From Saccharopolyspora rosea (GTDB lineage Bacteria; Actinomycetota; Actinomycetes; Mycobacteriales; Pseudonocardiaceae): a stretch of 64,000 nt of DNA. Location: NCBI RefSeq assembly GCF_025643595.1, contig NZ_CP102826.1, forward strand, positions 310,001-374,000. Reading direction: 5' to 3'. A program made the translations under genes and the position numbers. The notes beneath the pieces are model-generated. The model worked only from the letters and a program-made list of their open reading frames with translations. It was not told the origin of the DNA and made no database searches. How positions within the stretch are numbered: the first letter of the stretch is position 1; every line of letters begins with the position of its first letter. This document shows positions 1 to 8,888 of this stretch, piece by piece.

Positions 1-2523
1 CGGGATCCGGGAGGTGGCACCGCGGACGCCGACCACTGCGGGGATCCCGTACTCGCGCGCCACCGTCGCGCCGTGCGAGTTGGGGCCGCCCATCTCCATC
101 ACCAGACCACCAGCGGTCAGGAACAGCGGAGTCCATCCGGGATCGGTCGACGGCGCGATGAGCACCTCGCCGGGCGCGAGCTCGGCCCCCGCCGGATCGA
201 GCACCACCCGCGCCGTCCCGGTGACCGAACCAGCCGAGGCGGAGGTGCCGGTCAGCAGCCCGTCCACCTCCTCGGCGGGCATCATCGCCTCGGGCTCGGT
301 GCCGTCGGAGAGCAGCAGCCGCGGCAGGTGCCTGCGGCGCAGCTCGCGCTCGCGGGTCTCGCGCCGCCGGGCGACCAGCTCCCGGTGGTCGGTGCCCGCG
401 ACGACCTCGGCGAGTTCGGCGTGGTCCAGGAAGAACACGTCCTCCGCGCGGTCCAGCCGCCCGGCCCCGGCCAGTTCCCGGCCGGCGGCCAGCAGGTGCT
501 CGCGGGCCTTCGCGAGCGCCAGCACGAAGCAGTACTTGGGCATCTCGCGCAGGCCGACGAGTTCGCGCACCCGGTGCGCGGCGAACCGCGCGAGCCGGGC
601 GCGCAGCGGGTTCCGCAGCCGCGAGGTGATCCGGTCGACCATCGCCTCCGCCTCGGACGCGCCGCGCCGGAACCGTTCCGCCGCGTCCTGCTCGTCGCTG
701 CGCACGTATCCGGCGAGCACGCCGAGCACGTACTCCGGCGCCTCGGACCAGCGGGGGACGCCCACGTCGATCTCCGCGACCGCCCGGTGCCCGTAGCGGG
801 CGAGGAAGTCCGAGAGCCCGCCGCGGAGGACGCCGGGCAGGGTGCCGGTCCGGTGGCGGTCGGCGAGTTCGGCCGGGGACAGCTCGGCGCACGCCCGCGC
901 GGACTCGGGATCCCGGCGGATCCGCCGCGCCAGCTCCCACAGTTCGAGGTCCATCTCGGTCGTGACGTTGTGCGGCACGCCGCGCAGCACGACCTGGACC
1001 TCCTCCTCGGTGGCTCCGGCGATCCGCGGCAGCAGGCGGCTGAGCAGCAGGACCGGGACCATCCGGGGCGCGACCTGCGCCAGCCGGGGGCCGACGGCCA
1101 GGATGGCGCGCCGCGCGGCGGCCACCCGTTCGGCGGCCGACCGGCCGGCGGGGCGCGCGAGTTCGGCCCGCAGCTCCTCGACGACGCGGACGACGCGGGC
1201 CCGGGCGCCGTCCGGGTCCGCCAGCGTCCGGGCGGCCACCAGCGGAGCCCGGGTGCGGGCGAGGACCCGGAGGACGCGCCGCGCCGCGGGGCTCCGGCGC
1301 ACCGACAGCCGGGGGTCGTCCAGCAGCGTCGCGAAGACCTCGCCGGTGCGCGCCTCGGCCATCGCGAACAGCCCGCGCGCCGCGCGCCGGCCCAGCGAAC
1401 TGCGCGCGATGTCGGTGATGTCGACGAACGACCAGCCGTCGACGTCCCGGAACAGCTGCGGCCGGTCGCGCACCGGGAGTCCGAGACCGCGGGTCAGGCC
1501 GCCGAACATCGAGCCGAGCACCGCGATGCCCATCGGCGTCAGCGGGCGGTAGACGCCCTGGGCCACGTTGATCGACAGGTAGACGTGCAGCCCCGGCCGC
1601 GGCTCCTCGGGCAGCGGGAACAGGGTGGTGATCGGCCGGGACTGGGTCAGCCACGCCGTCCCGCCGGTGTCGAGCGCCCACTCGACGTCCTGCGGGTGGC
1701 CGAAGCGGCGCGCCACCCGGTCGCCGAGCTCGGCCAGCGCCAGCACCTGCTCGTCGCGGATCGAGGCGAGATCCCCGCGCTGCGGCACGGTTTCGGTGCC
1801 CCCGCCGGGCCTGGGCCGGACGGCGGTGGCCTTGTCGCCGAGCCGCCGGGCGGTGATCCGGCCGGACTCCACCACGAAGTGGTCCGGGTCCACCGAGCCG
1901 GACACCACCGACTCGCCGAGGCCGCGGTTGGCGTCCACCACGGTCTCGGTGCGCCGGCCGGTGACCGGGTTCGCGGTGAACAGCACGCCGGACGCGGCGG
2001 CGTCGACCATCCGCTGCACGACCACGGCCAGCCGCACGGCGCGGTGGTCGATGCCCACGGCCGCGCGGTAGGCCACCGCCCGGTCCGTCCACAGTGAACT
2101 CCAGCAGTGCCGCACCGCGTCCAGCACCGCGTCGGCGCCCACCACGTTGAGGTAGGTGTCCTGCTGGCCGGCGAAGCTGGCGTGCGGCAGGTCCTCGGCG
2201 GTCGCCGAGGAGCGCACGGCCACCGGCGCGTTCTCGCCGAGCGCGGCGTAGGCGGCGGTGATCGCCGAGGCCAGCTCGGGTGGTGGCTCGGCCGCCGCGA
2301 TCCGGGCGCGGATCTCCGCGGCGCGACCCGGGTCGCCGGGCAGCAGGTCGACGAGGTCGGCGGTGCGGGCGCGGCAGACCTCGTCGTAGGCGTCGGTGGT
2401 GACGCAGAAGCCGGGCGGAACGGGCATCCCGGCGCGCACCAGCTCGCCCAGGTTCGCCGCCTTGCCGCCGACCAGCTCGCCCATGTCGGCGCCGACGGCG
2501 GACAGGTCCAGCACCGCGCTCAT
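1..2523 (-). CDS. rph: PEP-utilising enzyme, rifampin phosphotransferase (Rph) type, 3' end cut by window edge
   Basis: Reading right to left from ATG at 2523, 841 codons are open to the window edge without a stop. The N-terminus (GGKAANLGELVRAGMPVPPG) is the ATP-grasp nucleotide-binding domain shared by PEP synthase and Rph. Near the visible end lies the phosphohistidine swivel motif GGPNSHGATVARE, with the catalytic His at about residue 817. Rph enzymes run about 860 residues, so only some tens of residues are missing. Rph proteins use ATP to phosphorylate rifamycins; a relaxed PEP-synthase-like role is the alternative. It diverges from a MarR regulator and drug exporter, which fits a resistance function. 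Family assignment is firm; the substrate is inferred. Confidence 0.8.
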   Translation of the reverse strand, partial: MSAVLDLSAVGADMGELVGGKAANLGELVRAGMPVPPGFCVTTDAYDEVCRARTADLVDLLPGDPGRAAEIRARIAAAEPPPELASAITAAYAALGENAPVAVRSSATAEDLPHASFAGQQDTYLNVVGADAVLDAVRHCWSSLWTDRAVAYRAAVGIDHRAVRLAVVVQRMVDAAASGVLFTANPVTGRRTETVVDANRGLGESVVSGSVDPDHFVVESGRITARRLGDKATAVRPRPGGGTETVPQRGDLASIRDEQVLALAELGDRVARRFGHPQDVEWALDTGGTAWLTQSRPITTLFPLPEEPRPGLHVYLSINVAQGVYRPLTPMGIAVLGSMFGGLTRGLGLPVRDRPQLFRDVDGWSFVDITDIARSSLGRRAARGLFAMAEARTGEVFATLLDDPRLSVRRSPAARRVLRVLARTRAPLVAARTLADPDGARARVVRVVEELRAELARPAGRSAAERVAAARRAILAVGPRLAQVAPRMVPVLLLSRLLPRIAGATEEEVQVVLRGVPHNVTTEMDLELWELARRIRRDPESARACAELSPAELADRHRTGTLPGVLRGGLSDFLARYGHRAVAEIDVGVPRWSEAPEYVLGVLAGYVRSDEQDAAERFRRGASEAEAMVDRITSRLRNPLRARLARFAAHRVRELVGLREMPKYCFVLALAKAREHLLAAGRELAGAGRLDRAEDVFFLDHAELAEVVAGTDHRELVARRRETRERELRRRHLPRLLLSDGTEPEAMMPAEEVDGLLTGTSASAGSVTGTARVVLDPAGAELAPGEVLIAPSTDPGWTPLFLTAGGLVMEMGGPNSHGATVAREYGIPAVVGVRGATSRIP

Positions 2524-2578
2524 CGCCAGCCTCCCGGGATCCGTTGGGTCATGGGAACGGTAGCTCGCCGCGCGGCAG

Positions 2579-2598
2579 AACTCAACGGGCGTTGAATT
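2579..2598. promoter_or_regulatory. Palindromic operator candidate between rph and marR
   Basis: AACTCAAC and GTTGAATT form 8-bp arms (one mismatch) around the 4-bp spacer GGGC, in the 194-bp gap between two divergent genes. A further half-site GTTGAAT lies at 2682-2688, close to the marR start. MarR dimers commonly bind such 16-20 bp palindromes in their own divergent promoters, so this is the likely autoregulatory site. Binding is inferred. Confidence 0.5.
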
Positions 2599-2717
2599 GT
2601 TGGGCCGGGAAATGTCACCAGTGTCAGAACCCACACGAAACCCGGTTGCCTCCCGGGATCAGCGCCGCGCATGCTGGATTAGTTGAATGGTGCAAGCAAT
2701 TTCCCGGGGGGTGCGGT

Positions 2718-3218
2718 GTGGAGCGCGACGATCTCGTCGCCGATGCCGGCGGCATCGCCGACGCGTTGAGCAGGCTCGGTCGGCTGTCCAGCCACGTGGG
2801 GGCGCACGCCTCGCGGCACGGCAGTGACCGCGCCACCTACATCCTGCTGTCGCTGCTGGAAGCCGAAGGGCCGCAGCGCGCCGGGACGATCGCGGAGCGG
2901 ATGCACTCCGATCCGTCGACGATCAGCCGTCACGTCGCCCAGCTCGTCGGCGATGGACTGGTCGAGCGGACCACCGACCCCGAGGACCGGCGGGCCACCC
3001 TGCTCGTCGCCAGCGAGCGCGGCGTGCGGCACCTGGAAGTGATGCGCGGCAGGCGGAACGAGGCCATCGCGCGGCTGCTCCGGGGCTGGGACCCCGCCGA
3101 CCGGCAGGCCCTCGTGCGGCTGCTGGACCGCTTCGTCACCGACTACGAGCAGCACCTCCCGGAGCTGCTCGCCGTTCTCACCGGGCCGCCCGGTCCGGTG
3201 CCTGGAGGGGAGAACTGA
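2718..3218 (+). CDS. MarR-family transcriptional regulator
   Basis: This 166-residue winged-helix protein contains the MarR core AGTIAERMHSDPSTISRHVAQLVGDGLVERTTDPEDRRATLLV, with the usual DxRxxxL wing signature here as DPEDRRATLLV. The start is taken as GTG 2718; the frame is open upstream but that part looks non-coding. Its stop overlaps the exporter start (TGATG), so the two are translationally coupled. MarR proteins usually repress a neighbouring efflux gene until a ligand binds, and here could also control the divergent rph. The ligand cannot be read from sequence. Confidence 0.85.
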   Translation: MERDDLVADAGGIADALSRLGRLSSHVGAHASRHGSDRATYILLSLLEAEGPQRAGTIAERMHSDPSTISRHVAQLVGDGLVERTTDPEDRRATLLVASERGVRHLEVMRGRRNEAIARLLRGWDPADRQALVRLLDRFVTDYEQHLPELLAVLTGPPGPVPGGEN

Positions 3219-4834
3219 TGTCCGAAACGGCGGCGCCCAGCGCGTCGACCGCGCAGTCCGGTGGGCCCACCCACCGCCAGATCGTGACCGTGCTCACCGG
3301 TCTGATGCTGGGGATGTTCCTGGGGGCGCTCGACCAGACGATCGTCAGCACCGCGATCCGGGTCATCGCCGACCAGCTGCACGGCCAGACCATGCAGGCG
3401 TGGGTCACCACGGCGTACCTGATCGCCTCGACGATCACCACACCGCTGTACGGCAAGCTGTCCGACATCTACGGGCGCAAGCCGCTGTACCTGACCGCGA
3501 TCTCGCTGTTCCTGGTCGGATCGCTGCTGTGCGGGATCTCGAACTCGATCTACGAGCTCGCCGCGTTCCGCGCCATCCAGGGCCTCGGCGGCGGCGGTCT
3601 GATGTCGCTGGCGCTGACGATCATCGCCGACCTGGTCCCGCCGCGGCAGCGCAGCCGCTACCAGGGCTACTTCATGGCCGTGTTCGGCACGTCCAGCGTC
3701 GTCGGACCGGTCGTCGGCGGGCTGTTCGCCGGGATGGACAGCTTCCTCGGCGTGGACGGCTGGCGCTGGGTGTTCCTGGTGAACCTGCCGGTCGGCATCG
3801 TCGCGCTGGCCGTGGTCGCCAAGGTGCTCAACGTGCGGACCGAACGGGTCCGGCACCGCATCGACTACCTCGGGGCCGCGTCCCTGGTCGTGCTGCTGGT
3901 GCCGGTGCTGACCGTCGCCGAGCAGGGCCGCGAGTGGGGCTGGCTGTCGTCGACCTCGCTGGTCATGTACGCGATCGGGGCGCTCGGGCTGGTGCTGTTC
4001 GTGCTGGCCGAACGCCGGATGGGCGCGGAGGCGCTGCTGCCGCTGCGGATGTTCCGGCTGCCGTCGTTCCGGATGGGCAACCTGCTCAACTTCATCGTCG
4101 GCGTCGGCATGTTCGGCGGCCTGATGTCCATGCCGCTGTACCTGCAGATCGTCCAGGGCCTCACCCCGACCGAGGCCGGACTGCTGATGCTGCCCATGAC
4201 GGCCGGGATCATGACCTCCAGCGCCGTGGTCGGCAGGCTGATCGCCAAGACCGGCCGGTTGAAGATCTTCCCGGTGATCGGCTCGGCGGTGATGGCGGTC
4301 GCGCTGTTCCTGTTCAGCTTCATCGGGGTGGACACATCGCTGGTCCAGGTGTCGCTGACCGCGCTGATCATGGGCGCCGGACTGGGCATGCTGATGCAGA
4401 CGCTGACGATCGTGGTGCAGACCGACGCGACGCCGCGCGACATGGGCGTGGCGACCGCTTCGGTCAACCTGTTCCGCCAGACCGGTGGCACCGTCGGCGC
4501 CGCGGCCTTCCTGTCGGTGCTGTTCAGCACGGTCGGCGGGCGGATCGCGGAGGCGATGCGGGCGGCGGCGACCTCCCCGGACTTCACCGGTGCGCTGCGC
4601 GACCCGGCGGTGCTGGCCGACCCGGCCAACCGCGCGTTCCTGACGGCGCTGCACGGCGGCGGGGGCCTGGACCTCAACGACACGTCGTTCCTCTACGGGC
4701 TCGACCCGCGGCTGGCGCGTCCGGTCCTGGAGGGCTTCTCCAGCTCCATGGACACCGTGTTCATGGTCGGTGGCACGGTGATGGTCGTCGCGTTCCTGCT
4801 GACCTGGTTGCTCCGGGACGTCCGCCTCGACTGA
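3218..4834 (+). CDS. DHA2-type MFS multidrug exporter (EmrB/QacA-like, 14 TM)
   Basis: A 538-residue membrane protein of the size typical for 14-helix DHA2 drug:proton antiporters. Visible signatures are the start region GMFLGALDQTIVSTAIRVIA with its membrane Asp, motif A (GKLSDIYGRKPLY) between helices 2 and 3, and the antiporter motif C (GPVVGGLFAG) in helix 5. It is coupled by a 1-base overlap to the MarR gene, the classic regulator-plus-pump arrangement. It should export hydrophobic or cationic drugs at the cytoplasmic membrane; specificity is unknown. Confidence 0.9.
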   Translation: MSETAAPSASTAQSGGPTHRQIVTVLTGLMLGMFLGALDQTIVSTAIRVIADQLHGQTMQAWVTTAYLIASTITTPLYGKLSDIYGRKPLYLTAISLFLVGSLLCGISNSIYELAAFRAIQGLGGGGLMSLALTIIADLVPPRQRSRYQGYFMAVFGTSSVVGPVVGGLFAGMDSFLGVDGWRWVFLVNLPVGIVALAVVAKVLNVRTERVRHRIDYLGAASLVVLLVPVLTVAEQGREWGWLSSTSLVMYAIGALGLVLFVLAERRMGAEALLPLRMFRLPSFRMGNLLNFIVGVGMFGGLMSMPLYLQIVQGLTPTEAGLLMLPMTAGIMTSSAVVGRLIAKTGRLKIFPVIGSAVMAVALFLFSFIGVDTSLVQVSLTALIMGAGLGMLMQTLTIVVQTDATPRDMGVATASVNLFRQTGGTVGAAAFLSVLFSTVGGRIAEAMRAAATSPDFTGALRDPAVLADPANRAFLTALHGGGGLDLNDTSFLYGLDPRLARPVLEGFSSSMDTVFMVGGTVMVVAFLLTWLLRDVRLD

Positions 4835-4901
4835 CGTCCGGCCGAGGACCGGACGAACCCGGCGAAAACGCCGGTGGATCCCCGGAAAAGCGGGTCGTTC
4901 T

Positions 4902-4941
4902 TCCACACCGGCTGTGGACAACTCGGGATTCCTGGGGACAA
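4902..4941. other. DnaA-box-like pair within an inverted repeat
   Basis: TGTGGACAA at 4913-4921 is the exact reverse complement of the consensus DnaA box TTGTCCACA. TGGGGACAA at 4933-4941 differs by one base, in the same orientation, 20 bp on. TCCACA (4902-4907) and TGTGGA (4913-4918) also make a short inverted repeat. The segment sits between the converging exporter and ppa genes. Whether DnaA binds here is unknown. Confidence 0.3.
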
Positions 4942-5007
4942 CCGGCGTCCATCCGGGTGATGGTCGGCCTTGCCCGTTCGCGCAGAACTCCGTGCCCGAA
5001 CGCGAAA

Positions 5008-5041
5008 AGGGCCCTCACCGCATCGTCGCGGGGAGGGCCCT
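5008..5041 (-). terminator. Rho-independent terminator of ppa
   Basis: AGGGCCCTC (5008-5016) and GAGGGCCCT (5033-5041) form a perfect 9-bp stem. Read on the minus strand the hairpin is followed by a T run (A 5005-5008 on the plus strand), directly after the ppa stop. It may also block read-through from the converging exporter gene. Confidence 0.8.
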
Positions 5042-5059
5042 GGGGCGAGGGTCGGCGAG

Positions 5060-5548
5060 TCAGTGACCCTGGGACTTGAGGCGCTCGAAGGAACGCTTGA
5101 TCTCCGCTTCGGCCTCGGTGCGGCCGACCCACGTCGCGCCCTCCACGCTCTTGCCCGGCTCCAGGTCCTTGTACACCTCGAAGAAGTGCTGGATCTCCAG
5201 CTTGTCGTACTCGGGGAGGTGGTGGATGTCGCGCAGGTGCTCCTGCCGCGGGTCGTCGGAAGGGACGCAGATGACCTTGTCGTCGCCGCCCTTCTCGTCC
5301 CGCATCCGGAACATCCCGATGGCGCGCGACTTGATCAGGCAACCCGGGAAGGTCGGCTCCTGCACCAGCACCAGGGCGTCCAGCGGGTCGCCGTCCTCCC
5401 CGAGGGTGTTCTCGACGAACCCGTAGTCGGCCGGGTACTGGGTGGCGGTGAACAACGTCCGGTCGAGCCGAATCCGCCCCGTCTCGTGGTCCACCTCGTA
5501 CTTGTTCCGGTTCCCCTTGGGGATCTCGATCGTGACGTCGAAGTCCAC
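5060..5548 (-). CDS. ppa: Inorganic pyrophosphatase (family I)
   Basis: The 162-residue length equals that of mycobacterial Ppa. The opening [20 protein letters not shown] and the signature [20 protein letters not shown], with the metal-binding aspartates of DGDPLD, are diagnostic. The enzyme hydrolyses pyrophosphate to phosphate in the cytosol and drives biosynthetic reactions forward. GTG 5548 is chosen because homologues begin [14 protein letters not shown] and a GAGGAA ribosome site lies just upstream. It diverges from dacB, as ppa does from the dacB-like gene in M. tuberculosis. Confidence 0.95.
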   Translation of the reverse strand: MDFDVTIEIPKGNRNKYEVDHETGRIRLDRTLFTATQYPADYGFVENTLGEDGDPLDALVLVQEPTFPGCLIKSRAIGMFRMRDEKGGDDKVICVPSDDPRQEHLRDIHHLPEYDKLEIQHFFEVYKDLEPGKSVEGATWVGRTEAEAEIKRSFERLKSQGH

Positions 5549-5694
5549 GCGGTTCCTCACTCGTCTTGCGTCGGGTGCGGTCGCGCACTCCCCGGCGCGA
5601 CCACGTCTAGTGTGGACCACGAGCCCGCCCCAGGCCCCACCGCAGTGCGGGAGCTCGCAATCTGGCAGTCTGGCGACCTGTCGAGGAGGAGCAC

Positions 5695-8600
5695 GTGCCC
5701 GAACCCCAGAAAGCACGGGGTGAGGTGTCCGACACCGACGTCCGCGAGCCAGGGCCGGGGAGCGAGCGGGAGGCCGTGACGGCCGCTGCCGATCCGGAGT
5801 GGCCCACCGAGGACCAGGGCGCCGCGGCGTCGCAGGCCACCCAGCCCAGCACCGATCCGGACGGTGCCACCGACAAGCCCGACGACGCAGCGGAGGGGAC
5901 CGCGCCCCCGGAGGCGGCGGAACCGGACGACGCGGAGTCGTCGGAGGACGATTCTCCAGCCGCGGACCGGGCGGGCGACGTCGAGCAGTCCTCCGGCCCC
6001 GACGGGACCTCCGGCAACGCCCCGGAGTCGGGCGGGGAGTCCGACGGGCAGCGGACCGACGAGGAGCAGCCGGAGACGACCGCCGACGAGTCCGCCTCGG
6101 GGGACGACGCCGACTCCGCATCCCGGGGTGACGACGAGGCGCAGCCCGCCGCGACCACCGAGGAGGTGGACGGGGCCGGGAGCGCGGCCTCCATGGAGCG
6201 GGTCGTCGGCGAACTGCCGGAGGCGGTACGGCAGGCAGCGCCGGCGGAGCGGGAAGTCGACGCACCGGCCGAGGCCGAGCGTTCCGAGCAGGCCGAGGAC
6301 GCGGGGTCGCCGGACGCGGAGCGGGTCGACGAAGCGGAGGCGGGGGAGCCGTCCGCGGAGTCGGCGGAAGCGGAGCGACCCGCTGAGCAGGCGCAGGACG
6401 CTGAGCAAGCGACCGAGAAGCCCGACGGCGCGGATCAGCAGCCCGCGGCGCCCGAGGACGCGGAGCAGGCCGAGGACCGGGAGCAGTCGTCCGAGGAGCC
6501 GCAGCGCGCGGAGGAGTCACCCGAGGAGCCGCAGCGCGCGGGGGAATCAGCCGAGGAGCCGCAGGGGGCGGAGCAGCCGTCCGACGAGCAGTCGTCCGAG
6601 GAGCCGCGGGACGCGGGGGAGTCACCCGAGGAGCCGCAGGGGGCGGAGCAGCCGTCCGACGAGCAGTCGTCCGAGGAACCGCAGGACGCGGACGAGTCCC
6701 CCGACGAGCCGGGGAAGGCGGAGCAGCCGGAGCGGTCCGAGAGCTCGGAGGACGACCAGGCGTCCGAGGAACCGCCGGACGCCGCCGAGGCCCCGGCCGA
6801 GTCGGGCGGCGAGGAGACCGACGACCGGCCGAGCGGTGACCGGCCGACCGACGACCGGCCTACCGACGAGCAGGAGCGCGTCGTCGACGAGTCCGCCGAG
6901 GGCGGGGCGCGCGGCGCCGAGCCCTCCGCGGTCGAGGCGACCCAGCAGTTCCGGGCGGTCGCGGCCGAACCGGGCGAGGACGGCGCGGCCGAACCGGAGC
7001 AGGGCGTCACGCAGCGGACCGTCCCGGTCGCCAAGCCCGGCGACTCCGGGAAGACCGCGGTGCCGCCCGAGACGCAGGTCGAGCAGACGCAGCGGTTCGC
7101 GCCGATCGAGCAGACGCAGCGGATCGCGCCCGTCCGGGACGAGGCGCCGCCGGAGTCGGCGGCCGAGCGCACGACGCGGATCGACCTCGGCTCGATCGCG
7201 CCGCCGGCGGACGGGCGTCAGACGGATCAGGGACCGCCGACCACCCGCATCCCGATCCCGGTCGAGCAGCCCGCCGAGCGGACGCAGCAGTTCGCCCGGC
7301 CCGACTTCGACGAGCCGCGCACCGCCAGCCCGGAGGACTTCGCGGGTCTGGCCGCGCCGCCGCGCGCCACGCCGCAGCGCATCGAACCCCGGGAGTCCCC
7401 GGCGCCGCCGCCTCCGCCCGAACCTCCGCGCCCCGACCGCGCGGAGCAGCCGGACCGCGGTGGTCGGTCCCGCAAGAAGACCCTGATCGGCGCCGCTGTG
7501 GCGGTCGTCGTGCTGCTCGGGCTCGGGGTGGCCTTCGGCCCGGGACTCGTCGGCGGGCTGTTCGGGCCGTCGATCGCCGCGCCGCCCGCGGCCGTGACGC
7601 TCGACCCGGCCGTCAAGCCGCTGTCCCGGAACGCCCCGCAGCCGGACCAGGCCGGGATCGCCGCCGCGCTGGCCCAGCCGCTGAGCAACCCGGCGCTCGG
7701 AACCTTCGCCGGTGTGGTGCTCGACGCGGAGACCGGCCGGACCATCTGGCAGCAGAACGCGACCACGCCGCTCACCCCGGCCTCCACCGGCAAGCTGGTG
7801 ACCATGAGCGCCGTCCTGCTCGCGCTCGACCACCAGGAGCGCTTCAGCACCAAGGTGGTGCGCGGCAGCACGCCCGGCAGCGTGGTGCTGGTGGGCGGCG
7901 GGGACCCGACGCTGTCGTCGCTGCCCGACGGCAAGGAGTCGGTCTACGCCGGCGCGGCCCACCTCGACGACCTCGCCGCCCAGGTCCGGGCGGCGACCGG
8001 CGGCAGGGTGACGTCGATCCAGGTCGACACGAGCCGCTACGCGGGACCGAGCTTCGCGCCCGGCTGGCTGCCCGAGGACGTGCAGGCGGGGTTCATCGCG
8101 CCGATGGAGCCGGTGATGCTCGACGGCGGGCGCGCGGACCCGACGCAGGAGAACAGCACCCGCAGCGCGACGCCCGCGCTGCAGGCCGCGCGGGAACTCG
8201 GCAGCAAGCTCGGGGTGTCCGCGGTGTCGCAGGGCACCGCTCCGAAGAACGCGCAGGTGCTCGGCGAGGTCAAGTCGCCGACCGTGCAGGACATGGTCGA
8301 GATGACGCTCCAGCACTCGGACAACGTGCTCGCCGAGGCGCTGGGCCGCGAACTGGCCATCGGCACCGGCAACGAGCCGTCCTTCGCCGGCGTCGTCAAG
8401 GCCACCCGCGAGGTCCTGCAGCGCAACGGCATCCGGGTGGACGGCATGTCGATGGTCGACGGCAGCGGCCTGTCGCTCAACGACCGGATCCCCCCGGAGG
8501 TGCTGGGCTCGCTGATGGTGACGGCGAACGCCCCGGCCGGCCCGGAGGGCGGTCTGCCGGAGAAGTCGGCGAAGCTGCGGTCGCTGCTGCCCGGCCTCCC

Positions 8601-8835
8601 GGTCGCGGGCGGTAGCGGCAGCCTGGCCAGCCGCTACCAGGGCGAGCCCGGCCGGGGCTGGGTCCGCGCCAAGACCGGCACGCTGGACGGTGCGAACAGC
8701 CTGTCGGGCACGGTGGTGACCCGCGAGGGGCGGCTGCTGGCGTTCGCACTGATGTCCAACGGCACCAGCTCGGCCGCGGCGCGGCCCGCATTGGACGCGC
8801 TCGCCGACGCGCTGCGCGGCTGCGGGTGCCGCTGA
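5695..8835 (+). CDS. dacB: D-alanyl-D-alanine carboxypeptidase/endopeptidase (PBP4 family) with 580-residue acidic N-terminal tail
   Basis: Residues about 630-1046 form an S13-family penicillin-binding protein that trims or cleaves peptidoglycan peptides. The active-site triad is visible: S697-T-G-K700, S875-D-N877 and K993-T-G995. A single membrane helix lies at about 592-625 ([20 protein letters not shown]), so the catalytic part is extracytoplasmic. The preceding 580 residues are cytoplasmic, almost wholly E/D/S/P/A/Q, partly built of tandem repeats, and then carry Q-T-x-R/Q-F-A-type segments before the membrane. S13 enzymes are typically 400-530 residues, so the tail doubles the protein. 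GTG 5695 follows a strong GAGGAGGA site. The tail's function is unknown. Confidence 0.9.
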   Translation: MPEPQKARGEVSDTDVREPGPGSEREAVTAAADPEWPTEDQGAAASQATQPSTDPDGATDKPDDAAEGTAPPEAAEPDDAESSEDDSPAADRAGDVEQSSGPDGTSGNAPESGGESDGQRTDEEQPETTADESASGDDADSASRGDDEAQPAATTEEVDGAGSAASMERVVGELPEAVRQAAPAEREVDAPAEAERSEQAEDAGSPDAERVDEAEAGEPSAESAEAERPAEQAQDAEQATEKPDGADQQPAAPEDAEQAEDREQSSEEPQRAEESPEEPQRAGESAEEPQGAEQPSDEQSSEEPRDAGESPEEPQGAEQPSDEQSSEEPQDADESPDEPGKAEQPERSESSEDDQASEEPPDAAEAPAESGGEETDDRPSGDRPTDDRPTDEQERVVDESAEGGARGAEPSAVEATQQFRAVAAEPGEDGAAEPEQGVTQRTVPVAKPGDSGKTAVPPETQVEQTQRFAPIEQTQRIAPVRDEAPPESAAERTTRIDLGSIAPPADGRQTDQGPPTTRIPIPVEQPAERTQQFARPDFDEPRTASPEDFAGLAAPPRATPQRIEPRESPAPPPPPEPPRPDRAEQPDRGGRSRKKTLIGAAVAVVVLLGLGVAFGPGLVGGLFGPSIAAPPAAVTLDPAVKPLSRNAPQPDQAGIAAALAQPLSNPALGTFAGVVLDAETGRTIWQQNATTPLTPASTGKLVTMSAVLLALDHQERFSTKVVRGSTPGSVVLVGGGDPTLSSLPDGKESVYAGAAHLDDLAAQVRAATGGRVTSIQVDTSRYAGPSFAPGWLPEDVQAGFIAPMEPVMLDGGRADPTQENSTRSATPALQAARELGSKLGVSAVSQGTAPKNAQVLGEVKSPTVQDMVEMTLQHSDNVLAEALGRELAIGTGNEPSFAGVVKATREVLQRNGIRVDGMSMVDGSGLSLNDRIPPEVLGSLMVTANAPAGPEGGLPEKSAKLRSLLPGLPVAGGSGSLASRYQGEPGRGWVRAKTGTLDGANSLSGTVVTREGRLLAFALMSNGTSSAAARPALDALADALRGCGCR
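6553..6702 (+). repeat. Tandem 75-bp (25-codon) repeat inside dacB
   Basis: Two adjacent 75-bp units (6553-6627 and 6628-6702) encode [15 protein letters not shown] followed by EEP(R/Q)DA(G/D)ESP. They are nearly identical at nucleotide level. Shorter 10-codon relatives ([20 protein letters not shown]) lie just upstream. The array can expand or contract by recombination and encodes acidic, disordered sequence. Confidence 0.85.
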
Positions 8836-8888
8836 ACCGGGCCGTGGACCGCTGTTTCGGTTCCGGTCCGGGGGGTACGGTCGAGGTT

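Noticed and set aside
14..2097. Long plus-strand open frames over the first 2 kb
   Set aside because: They are antisense shadows of the minus-strand rph gene, whose translation carries clear family motifs. The plus-strand proteins are low-complexity and match nothing.
2524..2717. Rifamycin-associated element upstream of rph
   Set aside because: No 19-bp inverted repeat of the known RAE type was seen; only the MarR-like palindrome is present.
6540..6702. CRISPR-like array
   Set aside because: The repeats are in frame, contiguous without spacers and encode acidic peptide repeats in dacB.
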